Below, piece after piece: positions 16,309 to 24,341 of a stretch of 64,000 nucleotides of DNA. The translations under genes and the position numbers were made by a program. Location: positions 199,432-263,431 of the forward strand of contig NZ_NPKJ01000076.1 of assembly GCF_002284575.1 (NCBI RefSeq), read 5' to 3'. Numbering within the stretch: position 1 is the first letter of the stretch; every line of letters begins with the position of its first letter. Origin of the DNA: Mesorhizobium temperatum (GTDB lineage Bacteria; Pseudomonadota; Alphaproteobacteria; Rhizobiales; Rhizobiaceae). The notes under the pieces were generated by a model that did not search any database, was not told the origin of the DNA, and worked only from the letters and a program-made list of their open reading frames with translations.

Positions 16309-16849
16309 GCTGCTGCACGCGATCCTGCTCGGCCTGCTGGGCGCCGGCATCGTGCACATCGTCGTGCTGCTGCTCGTCCCGGAATTTTCCGAACGTGATG
16401 CGTGGTCGCGGCTGGCCATGGCCTCGGACCTCTATAGGATGACCAGGCTGGACGCCGAGGCCGGCGGTACGCCGGTGGTAAAATCCGTCGATCCGCTGTT
16501 TTATGCGGCTGCTTGCCGGTTCGATCTGTCAGAAGGGATGGTTCGGGTGAAGTCACCAGGAAACGTCCCGTTCTGGTCCGTATCGGTCTATGACCGCAGC
16601 GGCCATAACATCTACTCCTTCAACGACCATAGTGCGACCGGAAGGGTGCTGGACAGTATCGTACTGACGCCGGCGCAGATGATTGAGATCCGCAAGGAGC
16701 TCCCGGAGGAATTGCAAGGGGCAATCTTCGTCGAGGCGCCCGTTGACGAAGGCATGTTCGTCATCCGCTCGTTCGTGCCCGACGACAGCTGGAAGCCGGT
16801 CGTGTCGCGGTTTCTCGAGCAGAGTTCCTGCGAACTGCAGGCCTACTGA
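16301..16849 (+). CDS. DUF1254 protein, membrane-anchored
   Basis: A 182-residue protein with a membrane segment at about residues 7-27 (AILLGLLGAGIVHIVVLLLVP). The rest contains FYAAACRFDLSEGMVRVKSPGN and PFWSVSVYDRSGHNIYSFND, typical of the short DUF1254 family. Its start overlaps the stop of the DUF1214 gene by 8 bp. The two proteins probably act together at the cell envelope. The function is unknown. Confidence 0.85.
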   Translation: MRRLLHAILLGLLGAGIVHIVVLLLVPEFSERDAWSRLAMASDLYRMTRLDAEAGGTPVVKSVDPLFYAAACRFDLSEGMVRVKSPGNVPFWSVSVYDRSGHNIYSFNDHSATGRVLDSIVLTPAQMIEIRKELPEELQGAIFVEAPVDEGMFVIRSFVPDDSWKPVVSRFLEQSSCELQAY

Positions 16850-16898
16850 CGTCAACCGAAATATGCCGCCGGTTTCCGGCCCAACAGGGTGCGCGGCG

Positions 16899-17114
16899 CT
16901 AATGATGCGGAACAGGCATCGTCCCCGACGAGCCCGGCATAGTCCTTGACGAGCCCGGCTTATCCGGACCGGCGCCTGGCCGCGTCTCGCCCGTCAGCTG
17001 CCGTAGCTCGTAGCGGACGCCGGGGAAAATGATCACCGCCGCCGGCGTTCCGGTGTTTCGTTCTGCTCGATTGGTTGCCGCCGTTCGCGGCACGAAAGAC
17101 AGTACCATGCCCAT
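16899..17114 (-). CDS. Small conserved-type hypothetical protein with a C-terminal duplication
   Basis: A 71-residue frame starting MGMVLSFVPRTAATNRAE with AGAGGAA upstream. The middle part (TPAAVIIFPGVRYELRQL) looks like a structured core. The C-terminus carries PGSSRTMPGSSGTMP, encoded by two 21-bp direct repeats (16917-16937 and 16938-16958). It is convergent with the DUF1254 gene. I do not recognise the family. Confidence 0.6.
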   Translation of the reverse strand: MGMVLSFVPRTAATNRAERNTGTPAAVIIFPGVRYELRQLTGETRPGAGPDKPGSSRTMPGSSGTMPVPHH

Positions 17115-17324
17115 GGTTCATGCATTCCTCTCGGTTGCCCCGGAGCACAACGCAACGCCTCCAATCTGATTAAGGACGGCAGTAGGTTAACGGAACGCTA
17201 ACGGATCGCCGCTAATTTGATCTTTGTTCTGAGGTCAGGAAGTCCTGACCCGAGGCAAATGCGAAACCGACACAGTCCCGGTCGAGCATGGTCCAGATCG
17301 TGTCGAGTGTCAGGCGTATCCTTC

Positions 17325-18344
17325 GTGTCAGCTTCGGATTTCAGGCAAATCGCTATACGGGCTGAATCGGGAAAGGCCGAAAGGCTGTTCCGCGCGGCGG
17401 TGTCGGCGTTCTGTTCGCTCACCCGCCCTTCGCGCCGGGAGATCGCACAACTTGAGGATCTGACGCTTCCGCTTTTCGCCAATGTGTCGGTCGAATCGCG
17501 CCGCTATGTCGCCGCCGCCCTTTCCGAATGCGAATATGCACCCACTGCGCTGGTCCGGCGGCTTTGCGAGGAGCCGGTCGACGTTGCCGCGCCGTTGCTC
17601 ATCCGCTCGCGCGCGCTGAGTGATATCGACCTCGTCGCGCTGATCGGACGGCACGGCCTGCCGCATGCGCGCGCCATCGCGCGCCGCAAGGATCTGAACC
17701 CGACCATCGCCCAGTTGATCAGGGCACTTGAAAAGCCGACGCTGGTGAGCGTGCGGCAGCAGGAGGCGGTCGCCAAGACGGCGCCTAAAAGCGCCGAAGT
17801 CGTCGCGCCCAGCCCCGCCAGCCAGCATGTGCCCGGCGCCGCCGCCGAGAATGCACGACGCCGGCTGCGGTCGATGATGCGTGCCGATGATGAGAGCGGC
17901 GGCGCGACCGTCAATCCGTTCGCCGGCGCTGAAACCTATGTCAAACTGCGCGAGACGGCGCTGACCGGCAACGTCGCATTCTTCCAGACAGCACTGGCCG
18001 ACGCGCTCGAAATCGATTTTTCAACGGCGCGGTCGCTCACCGCAAACCAGAACTACACGTCGCTTCTAGCCGCCCTGCGCGCGCTTGATCTCGGCGAAGA
18101 GAGGGCGTTCCTGATTACCGTCGCCGTCTATCCCACAGAGTTTCCGCATCCGCAGGCTATTCGCATCTTCCTCGACCGCTACCGACTGCTGCATCGCGAA
18201 GCAGCGCTGGACAGGCTACGCGGCTGGAAGGCCGAGACACTGTCGAAGGCCATTCGCAATGCCGGGCCCGTTGCGGCAAACGCCGACATCCGCAAAGCGG
18301 ACAGCGACGATGCTGCCGCCAGCCCTATGGCGCGTCGGGTCTGA
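17325..18344 (+). CDS. DUF2336 protein
   Basis: A helical protein of about 339 residues with GKAERLFRAAVSAFCSLTRPSRREIAQ and DIDLVALIGRHGLPHARAIARR, characteristic of DUF2336, an alphaproteobacterial family of HEAT-like helical repeats of unknown function. The start is uncertain. The frame is open from 17217, but the family usually begins at a (V/M)SASDFR-like motif, here a GTG at 17325; another GTG lies at 17307. The linker (about residues 160-215) is rich in alanine and proline. It is a single gene with its own upstream region. Confidence 0.78.
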   Translation: MSASDFRQIAIRAESGKAERLFRAAVSAFCSLTRPSRREIAQLEDLTLPLFANVSVESRRYVAAALSECEYAPTALVRRLCEEPVDVAAPLLIRSRALSDIDLVALIGRHGLPHARAIARRKDLNPTIAQLIRALEKPTLVSVRQQEAVAKTAPKSAEVVAPSPASQHVPGAAAENARRRLRSMMRADDESGGATVNPFAGAETYVKLRETALTGNVAFFQTALADALEIDFSTARSLTANQNYTSLLAALRALDLGEERAFLITVAVYPTEFPHPQAIRIFLDRYRLLHREAALDRLRGWKAETLSKAIRNAGPVAANADIRKADSDDAAASPMARRV

Positions 18345-18390
18345 AAGAGATTCAAGCGGACGCTTTAAGCCTTTGTTTTCATGCATATCG

Positions 18391-18738
18391 TTAGAGCGAC
18401 TTGACGGAAATAAGTTCCTCGACGGGAACAGCGCCGGCCTCGATCTCGACGACCCAGATGTCAGGATCGAATTTCTTCTCCCTTTCCAGTCGTGCGTCAA
18501 AAACGGTGGCATCGTCACCGGCGCCGAGCAGACTGAAGAAACGGTCGTCGGGTTTGGCCGAATCGTAGCTCGTCTGCGGCGCCGGTCCAAACAAGGCAAC
18601 CTCGCCCATGCGGCCACGCGCCAGCAAGAAGACCGCGCCGGCCTCGGTCGCGCCGCGCTTGACCACGGCGGCGAAGCCGCCGGCGCCGAAAACCCGGCGC
18701 AATAGGGCCGACACCCACAGATCGGTGGTTACGCGCAT
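18391..18738 (-). CDS. DUF1491 protein
   Basis: A 115-residue protein starting MRVTTDLWVSALLRRVFGAGGFAAVVKRG, then GAVFLLARGRMGEVALFGPAPQ and FDPDIWVVEIEAG. These match DUF1491, a small family widespread in Alphaproteobacteria with no established function. Its 3' side and 5' side both carry pieces of palindromic repeat (18345-18396 and 18771-18910). Confidence 0.85.
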   Translation of the reverse strand: MRVTTDLWVSALLRRVFGAGGFAAVVKRGATEAGAVFLLARGRMGEVALFGPAPQTSYDSAKPDDRFFSLLGAGDDATVFDARLEREKKFDPDIWVVEIEAGAVPVEELISVKSL

Positions 18739-18770
18739 GGCAGCATTCTGGACGACATCGGACGGTACTT

Positions 18771-18910
18771 AGAGCGCTTTGCGTTTGGGTGAAACCAAAA
18801 CCGCGCTCCAGGTTTTTGTTTCAACGCAATTTGTCGGACGCCAAACGAAGACGTTTGGCTGCAAAATGCTCCAGAGCAAAGGTCTGAAAACCGAAATCGG
18901 TTTTTGCCCA
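18771..18910. repeat. Palindromic intergenic repeat, type 2 relative
   Basis: Contains AGAGCGCTTTGCGTTTGGGTGAAA followed by the partly complementary ACCAAAACCGCGCTC, a GTTTTTGTTTCAACGCAATTTG stretch, then a perfect 8-bp inverted repeat GCCAAACG / CGTTTGGC with a 4-base loop near 18840-18859, and a third palindrome around 18885-18905 (AACCGAAATCGG). It lies between the DUF1491 gene and the peptidoglycan-binding gene. Confidence 0.65.
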
Positions 18911-18938
18911 CCCGGCTGGCGAGCGCCCGCCTCGACCA

Positions 18939-19706
18939 TCAGTTGGTCAGGCCGATCTCGCGCATCTTGACGTAGACGACCTCGTCGGGCTCGCCGGTCT
19001 CAGGCAGCCCGAACAGCGACTGGAACTCCCTGATCGCTGCCTTGGTGCGGGCCCCGACCACGCCGTCGAGTTGCATATCGTCATTGCCGAATGCCTTCAA
19101 CCCAGCCTGGATCTTGATGATACGGGCGTCGGGTGCCTGCGCCGGCGCATCTGCCGGCGCCGAAGCGGAGACGGGAATCGCGGCCAGGTCGTCCGGACGA
19201 GGTGCCGGATGCGGCACGACCGTCGAGGCGGTTGGCGTGGCGCCCAGTTGATCGAGCAGAACGCTGTCGATCTCACCGGAAGCGTTGAGCCCGACCTTCT
19301 GCTGATAGGCTTGTATGGCCTTACGCGTGTTGGGGCCAGAAATGCCGTCGACCGTGCCGGAATAGAAATCCAGGTCCTTCAATATGCCCTGGATCTGCTC
19401 GACGACCGGATCGCTCTTGATCGGGGCCGAGCCCGGCCGCACGATGTTGATAGTGGTTTCGGGTTCGTCGGCACCTGCTCGAGGAAAGCTCTCTATGCTC
19501 CTGGTCGCAAAAAACGCGCCGGCATGAGGAAAAGGCTGATACCACAGGGCGTTCGCCGAGACGTAGAACAGCGTCACCAGGAAGGCGGTCGAACCGCCGA
19601 CCAGGACCGGATTGCGCGAGATCAGGCTGCCGACCGCGACCGCGCCACCCTGGAAGGCATTGCCGCGGCGCTTGACCGTCTTAGGCTGTTTTGCGGAGCG
19701 AGCCAT
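18939..19706 (-). CDS. Membrane-anchored peptidoglycan-binding protein with two PG_binding_1 domains
   Basis: A 255-residue protein. A basic cytoplasmic N-terminus (MARSAKQPKTVKRRG) precedes one membrane segment (about residues 30-52). Two peptidoglycan-binding type 1 repeats follow: VEQIQGILKDLDFYSGTVDGISGPNTRKAIQAYQQKVGL and RIIKIQAGLKAFGNDDMQLDGVVGARTKAAIREFQSLFGL. A proline/alanine linker separates them. Its start overlaps the end of the histidine kinase gene by 26 bp, so kinase and wall-binding protein are co-translated. Confidence 0.85.
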   Translation of the reverse strand: MARSAKQPKTVKRRGNAFQGGAVAVGSLISRNPVLVGGSTAFLVTLFYVSANALWYQPFPHAGAFFATRSIESFPRAGADEPETTINIVRPGSAPIKSDPVVEQIQGILKDLDFYSGTVDGISGPNTRKAIQAYQQKVGLNASGEIDSVLLDQLGATPTASTVVPHPAPRPDDLAAIPVSASAPADAPAQAPDARIIKIQAGLKAFGNDDMQLDGVVGARTKAAIREFQSLFGLPETGEPDEVVYVKMREIGLTN

Positions 19707-21480
19707 GCCTGTCCCCTTTCGTCTCCGCCTTCGCCGCAGGCATTGGCAGCACGCCGGGCTTGTCCGTCGAACGTCCCTTCGGTCCGTTCACCGGCAAGCT
19801 GATCGTGACCGTGGTGCCGTCGCCCGGCATGCTTTCGATCGACATCGTGCCCTCGTGCAGCGCCACCAGGCCCTTCACCAGTGACAGGCCGAGCCCGGTT
19901 CCCTCGAAGCGGCGCGTATAGTCGTTCTGGATCTGCATGAACGGCTTGCCGAGATTGGCAAAGTCTTCCTCGGCGATGCCGATGCCGGTGTCCCTGACCC
20001 AGAAATGCAGTCGCGAGCCGATCCGCTTGGCGCCGACGACGACATCGCCGCCATCGGGCGTGAACTTGATGGCATTGGAGACTAGGTTGATGAGTATCTG
20101 CTGCACGGCACGACGATCGGCGTTTATCTCGCCGGCATCCGGTGCGATCTGAGCCTGTAGATCGATGTTCTTTGCCTCGGCCTGCAAGCGCATCATCGAC
20201 TGGCACATTTCGACCGCTTCCACGAAACGGAACGGTTCCGGCTCGGTTGCATAGGCGCCGGCTTCGATCCTCGACACGTCGAGTATCGAGGTGACGACGG
20301 CAAGCAAATGCTGGCCGGACTCCTTGACCAGGCCGACATATTCCTTCTGGCGCGGATCCTTGAAGGTGCCGAACATCTCATGCAGCAGCATGTCGGAAAA
20401 ACCGATGATGGCGTTCAACGGCGTGCGAAGCTCGTGGCTGACGACCGCCAGAAACCGTCCCTTCGCCACTTCGGCAGACGCGGCCGCCTCTTTCGCAGCG
20501 GCAAGCTCTTCGCGCAAGCCGGCGAGCTCGTCGTTCTCGCGCAGGACGAGCGCGAAGACATCCTCCTGCTCCGCCCGCACCAGCTCAAGGGAAAACGGCC
20601 GGTAATTGTCCGCCGTTGGGCCGTTGCCGTTTTGCGGAAGTCGGACGCGAAGATCGAGCCGACGTGCCGACGCGCCATCGCGCATATCGGCCAGCGCGCT
20701 GAGGTATGCGACGCGATCGGACAGATGGATACGGTCGAACAGGCCGCTACCGAACAGCAGTTCCGGCTGCAGCTTCAGGATTGTGCGCGCCTTTGCCGAC
20801 GCATCCAGAACCTCGCCATGCCTGCCGGCCCGCAGGACAACGGCGTCGATGATGTTTTCGAGCCGATCGTCGGTCGCCGGATCAAGCTGCGCGCCGGCCG
20901 GATTGCCAAGTCTCGCGACGCGCGGAACGAGGGTGAGCGCCCAACCCAGCGGCAGCAGCCAATGCCAAGCGGTGATTTCCGCCGGACTGAACGGGAAAAC
21001 AGAACCGGCAAAAGCCTGCAGCAGGATAGCGACAAATGCGGCTATGGCGCCCGAGAGTGCAGCGCGACGAGACGCGCCGATCCACCAGGCTTCGAACGGC
21101 AGCGCCACGACAAGCATGGCGACCGGCGAGGCCAGACCGTCCGCCGCGGCAATGACACCGGCAAGAGCAAGACTGCCCATCACCAGGGCGACCTGGCCGG
21201 CAAACGCCATCTTGCCCGATGCCGCCACCAGCAAGGCGGCAAACCAGCAGAGGCCGAAAGTCGCAAAGATCGCTGCCATGGTCACGGCCGCGCCCATGCC
21301 CGAGGTGACCAGCGTGACTGCTGCGCCTGCCGCAAAGAACGGAGCGGCCAGCATGACACCGATAAACCGGCGCTGGCACCGGCGGTCGTTCTGTCCGAGG
21401 ATCGACGGATGAACCATACGTTCGCAACCGGCTGCCATCGCGCCGGGCAACTCAACGTATCTGGCCCTTATCGAACTCAA
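19681..21480 (-). CDS. Membrane sensor histidine kinase, DivJ/PleC/PdhS-like
   Basis: A 599-residue kinase. The N-terminal half has about six membrane segments (residues 42-186), then a PAS-like domain (about 203-310), a short coiled coil, the H-box VVSHELRTPLNAIIGFSDML (His349), and an ATPase domain with N (LINLVSNAIKF), G1 (DTGIGI) and G2 (GTGLGLSLVKG) boxes. The H-box and the following FGTFKDPRQKEYVGLVKESGQHLL resemble kinases acting on DivK in Alphaproteobacteria. The multi-membrane N-terminus fits DivJ best, but this was not tested, so no symbol is given. The overlapping peptidoglycan-binding gene suggests a link to envelope or cell-cycle signalling. Confidence 0.88.
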   Translation of the reverse strand: MSSIRARYVELPGAMAAGCERMVHPSILGQNDRRCQRRFIGVMLAAPFFAAGAAVTLVTSGMGAAVTMAAIFATFGLCWFAALLVAASGKMAFAGQVALVMGSLALAGVIAAADGLASPVAMLVVALPFEAWWIGASRRAALSGAIAAFVAILLQAFAGSVFPFSPAEITAWHWLLPLGWALTLVPRVARLGNPAGAQLDPATDDRLENIIDAVVLRAGRHGEVLDASAKARTILKLQPELLFGSGLFDRIHLSDRVAYLSALADMRDGASARRLDLRVRLPQNGNGPTADNYRPFSLELVRAEQEDVFALVLRENDELAGLREELAAAKEAAASAEVAKGRFLAVVSHELRTPLNAIIGFSDMLLHEMFGTFKDPRQKEYVGLVKESGQHLLAVVTSILDVSRIEAGAYATEPEPFRFVEAVEMCQSMMRLQAEAKNIDLQAQIAPDAGEINADRRAVQQILINLVSNAIKFTPDGGDVVVGAKRIGSRLHFWVRDTGIGIAEEDFANLGKPFMQIQNDYTRRFEGTGLGLSLVKGLVALHEGTMSIESMPGDGTTVTISLPVNGPKGRSTDKPGVLPMPAAKAETKGDRHGSLRKTA

Positions 21481-21951
21481 CTCAACGCACTCGCACCTGG
21501 TCGTGAACAGCCGTGCTTCGCAGACTGCTTTTGTTGATCTGAAACTCGCATCCAGCGTTTAAGGAATGGATAAGGCAGGAACCGATCAATGCCCCGCCTG
21601 AGACAAATATTGGGAGGCCGGCGCGGCAAAACCTAGGCAATTGCAGCCATAGTAAATGGAGCGTTATCCGGGCGAACCGCCCTTTCGCCTCCGACAGTCG
21701 CCACCGGCACGCCGCGTTTCGGCGAAATAACTACGGAAAACAATTAGATGGATGGTTAACCTCAAGTGAAGAAAATCGGCTGGATTTGAGACAAATCCAT
21801 TGCAAAATGCTTCGTTTCGAATTTGCCTAAAATTTGAGGAAAATTTTCGCTGACCGTTCAAGCCGTCCTTTGCGCGTCTATGCAACTATCGTACCCATAA
21901 AGAGGTCATGCCGCACGAATGCATGGTCCGGTCACAGATGAGGGCATACAG
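21481..21951. other. Divergent intergenic region, no gene seen
   Basis: 471 bp between the histidine kinase (minus) and the DUF5330 gene (plus). The half near DUF5330 (21720-21870) is AT-rich and includes GGTTAACCTCAAGTGAAG, which resembles one and a half copies of the CtrA motif TTAA-N7-TTAA, and AAAATTTGAGGAAAATTTT. Short frames here lack coding bias. Promoters for both neighbours are expected. Confidence 0.5.
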
Positions 21952-22320
21952 ATGGGCTTTCTGATCAGAATGGCTTTCTGGTTTTCGCTGGTGCTTCTGG
22001 CACTGCCGCTGAATGTCGGCTCCGACGAGAAAGGCCACCAAAGCGTCGGGCCGATCCAAGCGTTGTTTGCGGCACGCGAAGCCGTCGGCGACATTGCCGG
22101 CATATGCGAGCGCAAGCCTGATGTCTGCGAGACCGGCAAGTCCGCAATGCACACGATCACCGCCCGGGCCAAGGAGACCGCCAAGATCGCGGCCGCCATG
22201 TTGGACGACAAGACCGGCGAACCAGACACGGCGACAATGACCGGCAGCTTGCCCGAGGACATCGTCTTGCCCGCGAAAATCGACTTGCCGGCGAAAATCG
22301 ATCTGCCGGCGAAAAACTGA
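21952..22320 (+). CDS. DUF5330 protein, exported or membrane-anchored
   Basis: A 122-residue protein. The start at 21952 (MGFLIRMAFWFSLVLLALPL) was chosen because the hydrophobic segment then starts at once and GAGGG lies 8 bp upstream. The conserved core FAAREAVGDIAGICERKPDVCETGK has two cysteines 8 residues apart and identifies DUF5330. The C-terminus has an in-frame 18-bp tandem repeat coding LPAKID, LPAKID and LPAKN (22267-22317). This is probably a periplasmic protein. The function is unknown. Confidence 0.82.
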   Translation: MGFLIRMAFWFSLVLLALPLNVGSDEKGHQSVGPIQALFAAREAVGDIAGICERKPDVCETGKSAMHTITARAKETAKIAAAMLDDKTGEPDTATMTGSLPEDIVLPAKIDLPAKIDLPAKN

Positions 22321-22433
22321 GATATTTTTCAGCGCATCTATCACCGCACCACAGGCCGTCCGCCCGTCGACGCCTATGGTGTTTTTCCTCTTTTTCCGTG
22401 ACGCGGCGTCGCCGGATGACTATATCCGAGGTG

Positions 22434-22862
22434 ATGACCACGACGATCCAAACGATCCGCGACGACTTCTCCCTGCTTGACGAGTGGGAAGACCGCTATC
22501 GCTATGTGATCGAACTGGGCGAGGCCCTGCCGCCGTTTCCCGATGAGGAACGCAACCCTGCCAACAAGGTACCCGGCTGCGTCAGCCAGGTCTGGCTGAC
22601 GACCGAATATGGACCGGGTCCCGACCCAGTCGTCACCTTCGCCGGTGATTCGGACGCCCATATCGTGCGCGGCCTTGTCGCTATCATGCTGGCGCTGTTT
22701 TCCAGACGACCCGCCAGCGAGATCCAGAAAACCGACGCGGAAGCCACGCTGAAGGCACTTGGCCTCGACGAGCACCTGTCGCCGCAACGCGCCAATGGTC
22801 TTCGTTCCATGGTCAAGCGCATCAAACGCGACGCCGAGGCGGCGTTGAGGCAGACCGCCTGA
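22434..22862 (+). CDS. sufE: Cysteine desulfuration protein SufE
   Basis: Sulfur acceptor that takes persulfide from SufS and passes it to the SufBCD scaffold in iron-sulfur cluster assembly. It has about 142 residues. The family motifs are DEWEDRYRYVIELGEALPPFP and NKVPGCVSQVWL, where the Cys is the sulfur carrier. The start at 22434 (MTTTIQTIRDDFSLLDEW) fits the family; in-frame ATGs at 22416 and 22398 are possible. It stands alone here, away from a suf operon, as is common for sufE in rhizobia. Confidence 0.93.
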   Translation: MTTTIQTIRDDFSLLDEWEDRYRYVIELGEALPPFPDEERNPANKVPGCVSQVWLTTEYGPGPDPVVTFAGDSDAHIVRGLVAIMLALFSRRPASEIQKTDAEATLKALGLDEHLSPQRANGLRSMVKRIKRDAEAALRQTA

Positions 22863-22947
22863 TTAGGCCGCGCGATTGCCCCGCATGACGGAGAGCCCGC
22901 ACATGACGCAACGCATATCGGCTGCTCCAGCAATGCTCCGAAACCAA

Positions 22948-22969
22948 AACGGCGCCCGGAGGCGCCGTT
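22948..22969 (-). terminator. Rho-independent terminator of mucR
   Basis: Arms AACGGCGCC and GGCGCCGTT with a 4-base loop. On the minus strand the stem is followed by TTGGTTTC. It lies 33 bp after the mucR stop codon. Confidence 0.8.
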
Positions 22970-23001
22970 GATCGTTCAACCCACGTTGGGAAGAGCCGAT
23001 G

Positions 23002-23427
23002 TCAGCGTCCCTTGCGCTTGCGGCCGAGACCCATCTTTTTGGCGAGCTGTGAGCGGGCGGCAGCATAGTTGGGAGCAACCATCGGGTAGCTTGCGTCCAG
23101 GCCCCATTTTTCACGATACTCGTCCGGCGTCAGACCGTAGTGGGTCATCAAGTGACGCTTCAGCGACTTGAACTTCTTGCCGTCTTCAAGACAGACGATG
23201 TAGTCGTCATGGACGGAGCGTTTCGGGTTTACTGCCGGCTTCTGCTTGTCGGCAGGAGGCTGTTCACTGGCCCCGCCCACGCGCCCGAGGGCGGCATGGA
23301 CATCGGCGATGAGGCTCGGCAGCTCGCCGACCGGCACCGGATTGTTGCTGACATAGGCGGCTACGACGTCGGCCGTCAATTCGATCAGCGCATCACTATT
23401 TCTGGAAGGTGTTTCGATAATATCCAT
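23002..23427 (-). CDS. mucR: MucR/Ros-family zinc-finger transcriptional regulator
   Basis: A 141-residue regulator with a prokaryotic zinc finger: Cys79 in IVCLEDGKKF, then His92 and His96 in LKRHLMTHYGL; Asp82 takes the place of the second cysteine found in Ros. The conserved tail DEYREKWGLDASYPMVAPNYAAARS follows. In rhizobia and Brucella, MucR represses many AT-rich promoters and controls exopolysaccharide, motility and virulence or symbiosis genes, and it also represses its own gene. The 430-bp AT-rich upstream region would suit such autoregulation. Confidence 0.93.
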   Translation of the reverse strand: MDIIETPSRNSDALIELTADVVAAYVSNNPVPVGELPSLIADVHAALGRVGGASEQPPADKQKPAVNPKRSVHDDYIVCLEDGKKFKSLKRHLMTHYGLTPDEYREKWGLDASYPMVAPNYAAARSQLAKKMGLGRKRKGR

Positions 23428-23854
23428 GGCTTCCTGGCCCCAACGTGAGTTGTTTCTACCTGCGCCCTATTTTTGATAGGTCGGGCATCGCGCGAAATTT
23501 TTGCAGGAAAGAGCCTCTGCGATTCGCGTCGCAGCATCCTAATGGGCCACTAAACCAAGTAAGTCAATTCGCTTCTTGCGCTGTATTCATCGATGGCAAT
23601 AAAATATTCGACGATCAGCTTCAACCTTTCGTGCACTCTGTAACTTTGCGATATTTTCTGGGCAGACCAGCAGCGGCGGACGCTCGGTCGAGCTGCCGTT
23701 ACATCCATGAGAGCCAGTAAAAAAATCTCAATGCTTGGCTATGCTTGGTTGTGGCGCAGGCTAGCTGGTTGTTTTCAGAGTCCACAAAACCATAGGTTGC
23801 GATTTGCTGTTTGCAAGCAAGCCGGAATCAGCACCGCGGACCGGCACCGATCCA
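23428..23854. other. AT-rich intergenic region upstream of mucR, no gene seen
   Basis: 427 bp between mucR (minus, start 23427) and the stop of the SH3 gene. It is clearly richer in A and T than the coding regions, with many TA steps (for example AATAAAATATTCGACGATC near 23598), as expected for a MucR target. A plus-strand frame of 91 codons (23445-23720) lacks a ribosome site and coding bias. Confidence 0.5.
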
Positions 23855-24223
23855 TCAATGTGGGGTGATGTATTTTCCGTAGACCCAGCCGGTTACGAAA
23901 TTGCCGTTCTGTGCCGGATCATGCCAAACTTCGCACCAGCGATAGCGTATCTTCTGTTCCTGCTTCCAAGCCGGCTGCTTGGCGATGTCGAGCAGGTTTA
24001 TGCCGCCTGTGCATTTCCCGGTCATCTGCAAAACGGCACCGTTGGGATAGGCGGCCTGCTTCTGGGATGACCCCGCCGGATACTTGCGCACGTTGAGCGT
24101 GTCGCCAAACGGAACGTTGGTGACTTGCCAAGCTGCGAACACGGTTGCATGAGATTGGCCGGTAAAGGCCAAAACTGTCGAAGCGACGGCGAAAGCCGCA
24201 GCAACGTGAAAACGGAATTTCAT
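23855..24223 (-). CDS. Exported SH3-domain protein
   Basis: A 122-residue secreted protein with a signal peptide (MKFRFHVAAAFAVASTVLAFTGQSHA, cleavage near residue 26). The remainder is a bacterial SH3-like domain (DTLNVRKYPAGSSQKQAAYPNGAVL and WCEVWHDPAQNGNFVTGWVYGKYI), with cysteines in GKCTGG and RWCEV. Such domains often bind peptidoglycan or assist envelope enzymes. It is divergent from oligopeptidase B. Confidence 0.85.
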   Translation of the reverse strand: MKFRFHVAAAFAVASTVLAFTGQSHATVFAAWQVTNVPFGDTLNVRKYPAGSSQKQAAYPNGAVLQMTGKCTGGINLLDIAKQPAWKQEQKIRYRWCEVWHDPAQNGNFVTGWVYGKYITPH

Positions 24224-24341
24224 TTTTCCCTCTCCTCCGGCTCATCTTCTGGAGCCCGACGCAAACATATATTCCGGCTCTTGAACCCGCGCTGATCGGC
24301 GTGTTCATTCTCCATTCAAGTAACTTCCACAGCGAGACGCA

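Noticed and set aside
21664..21885. 73-codon minus-strand frame between the kinase and DUF5330 genes
   Set aside because: No ribosome site or codon bias, and it covers the probable promoter region.
23445..23720. 91-codon frame upstream of mucR
   Set aside because: AT-rich intergenic DNA, no ribosome site, no codon bias.
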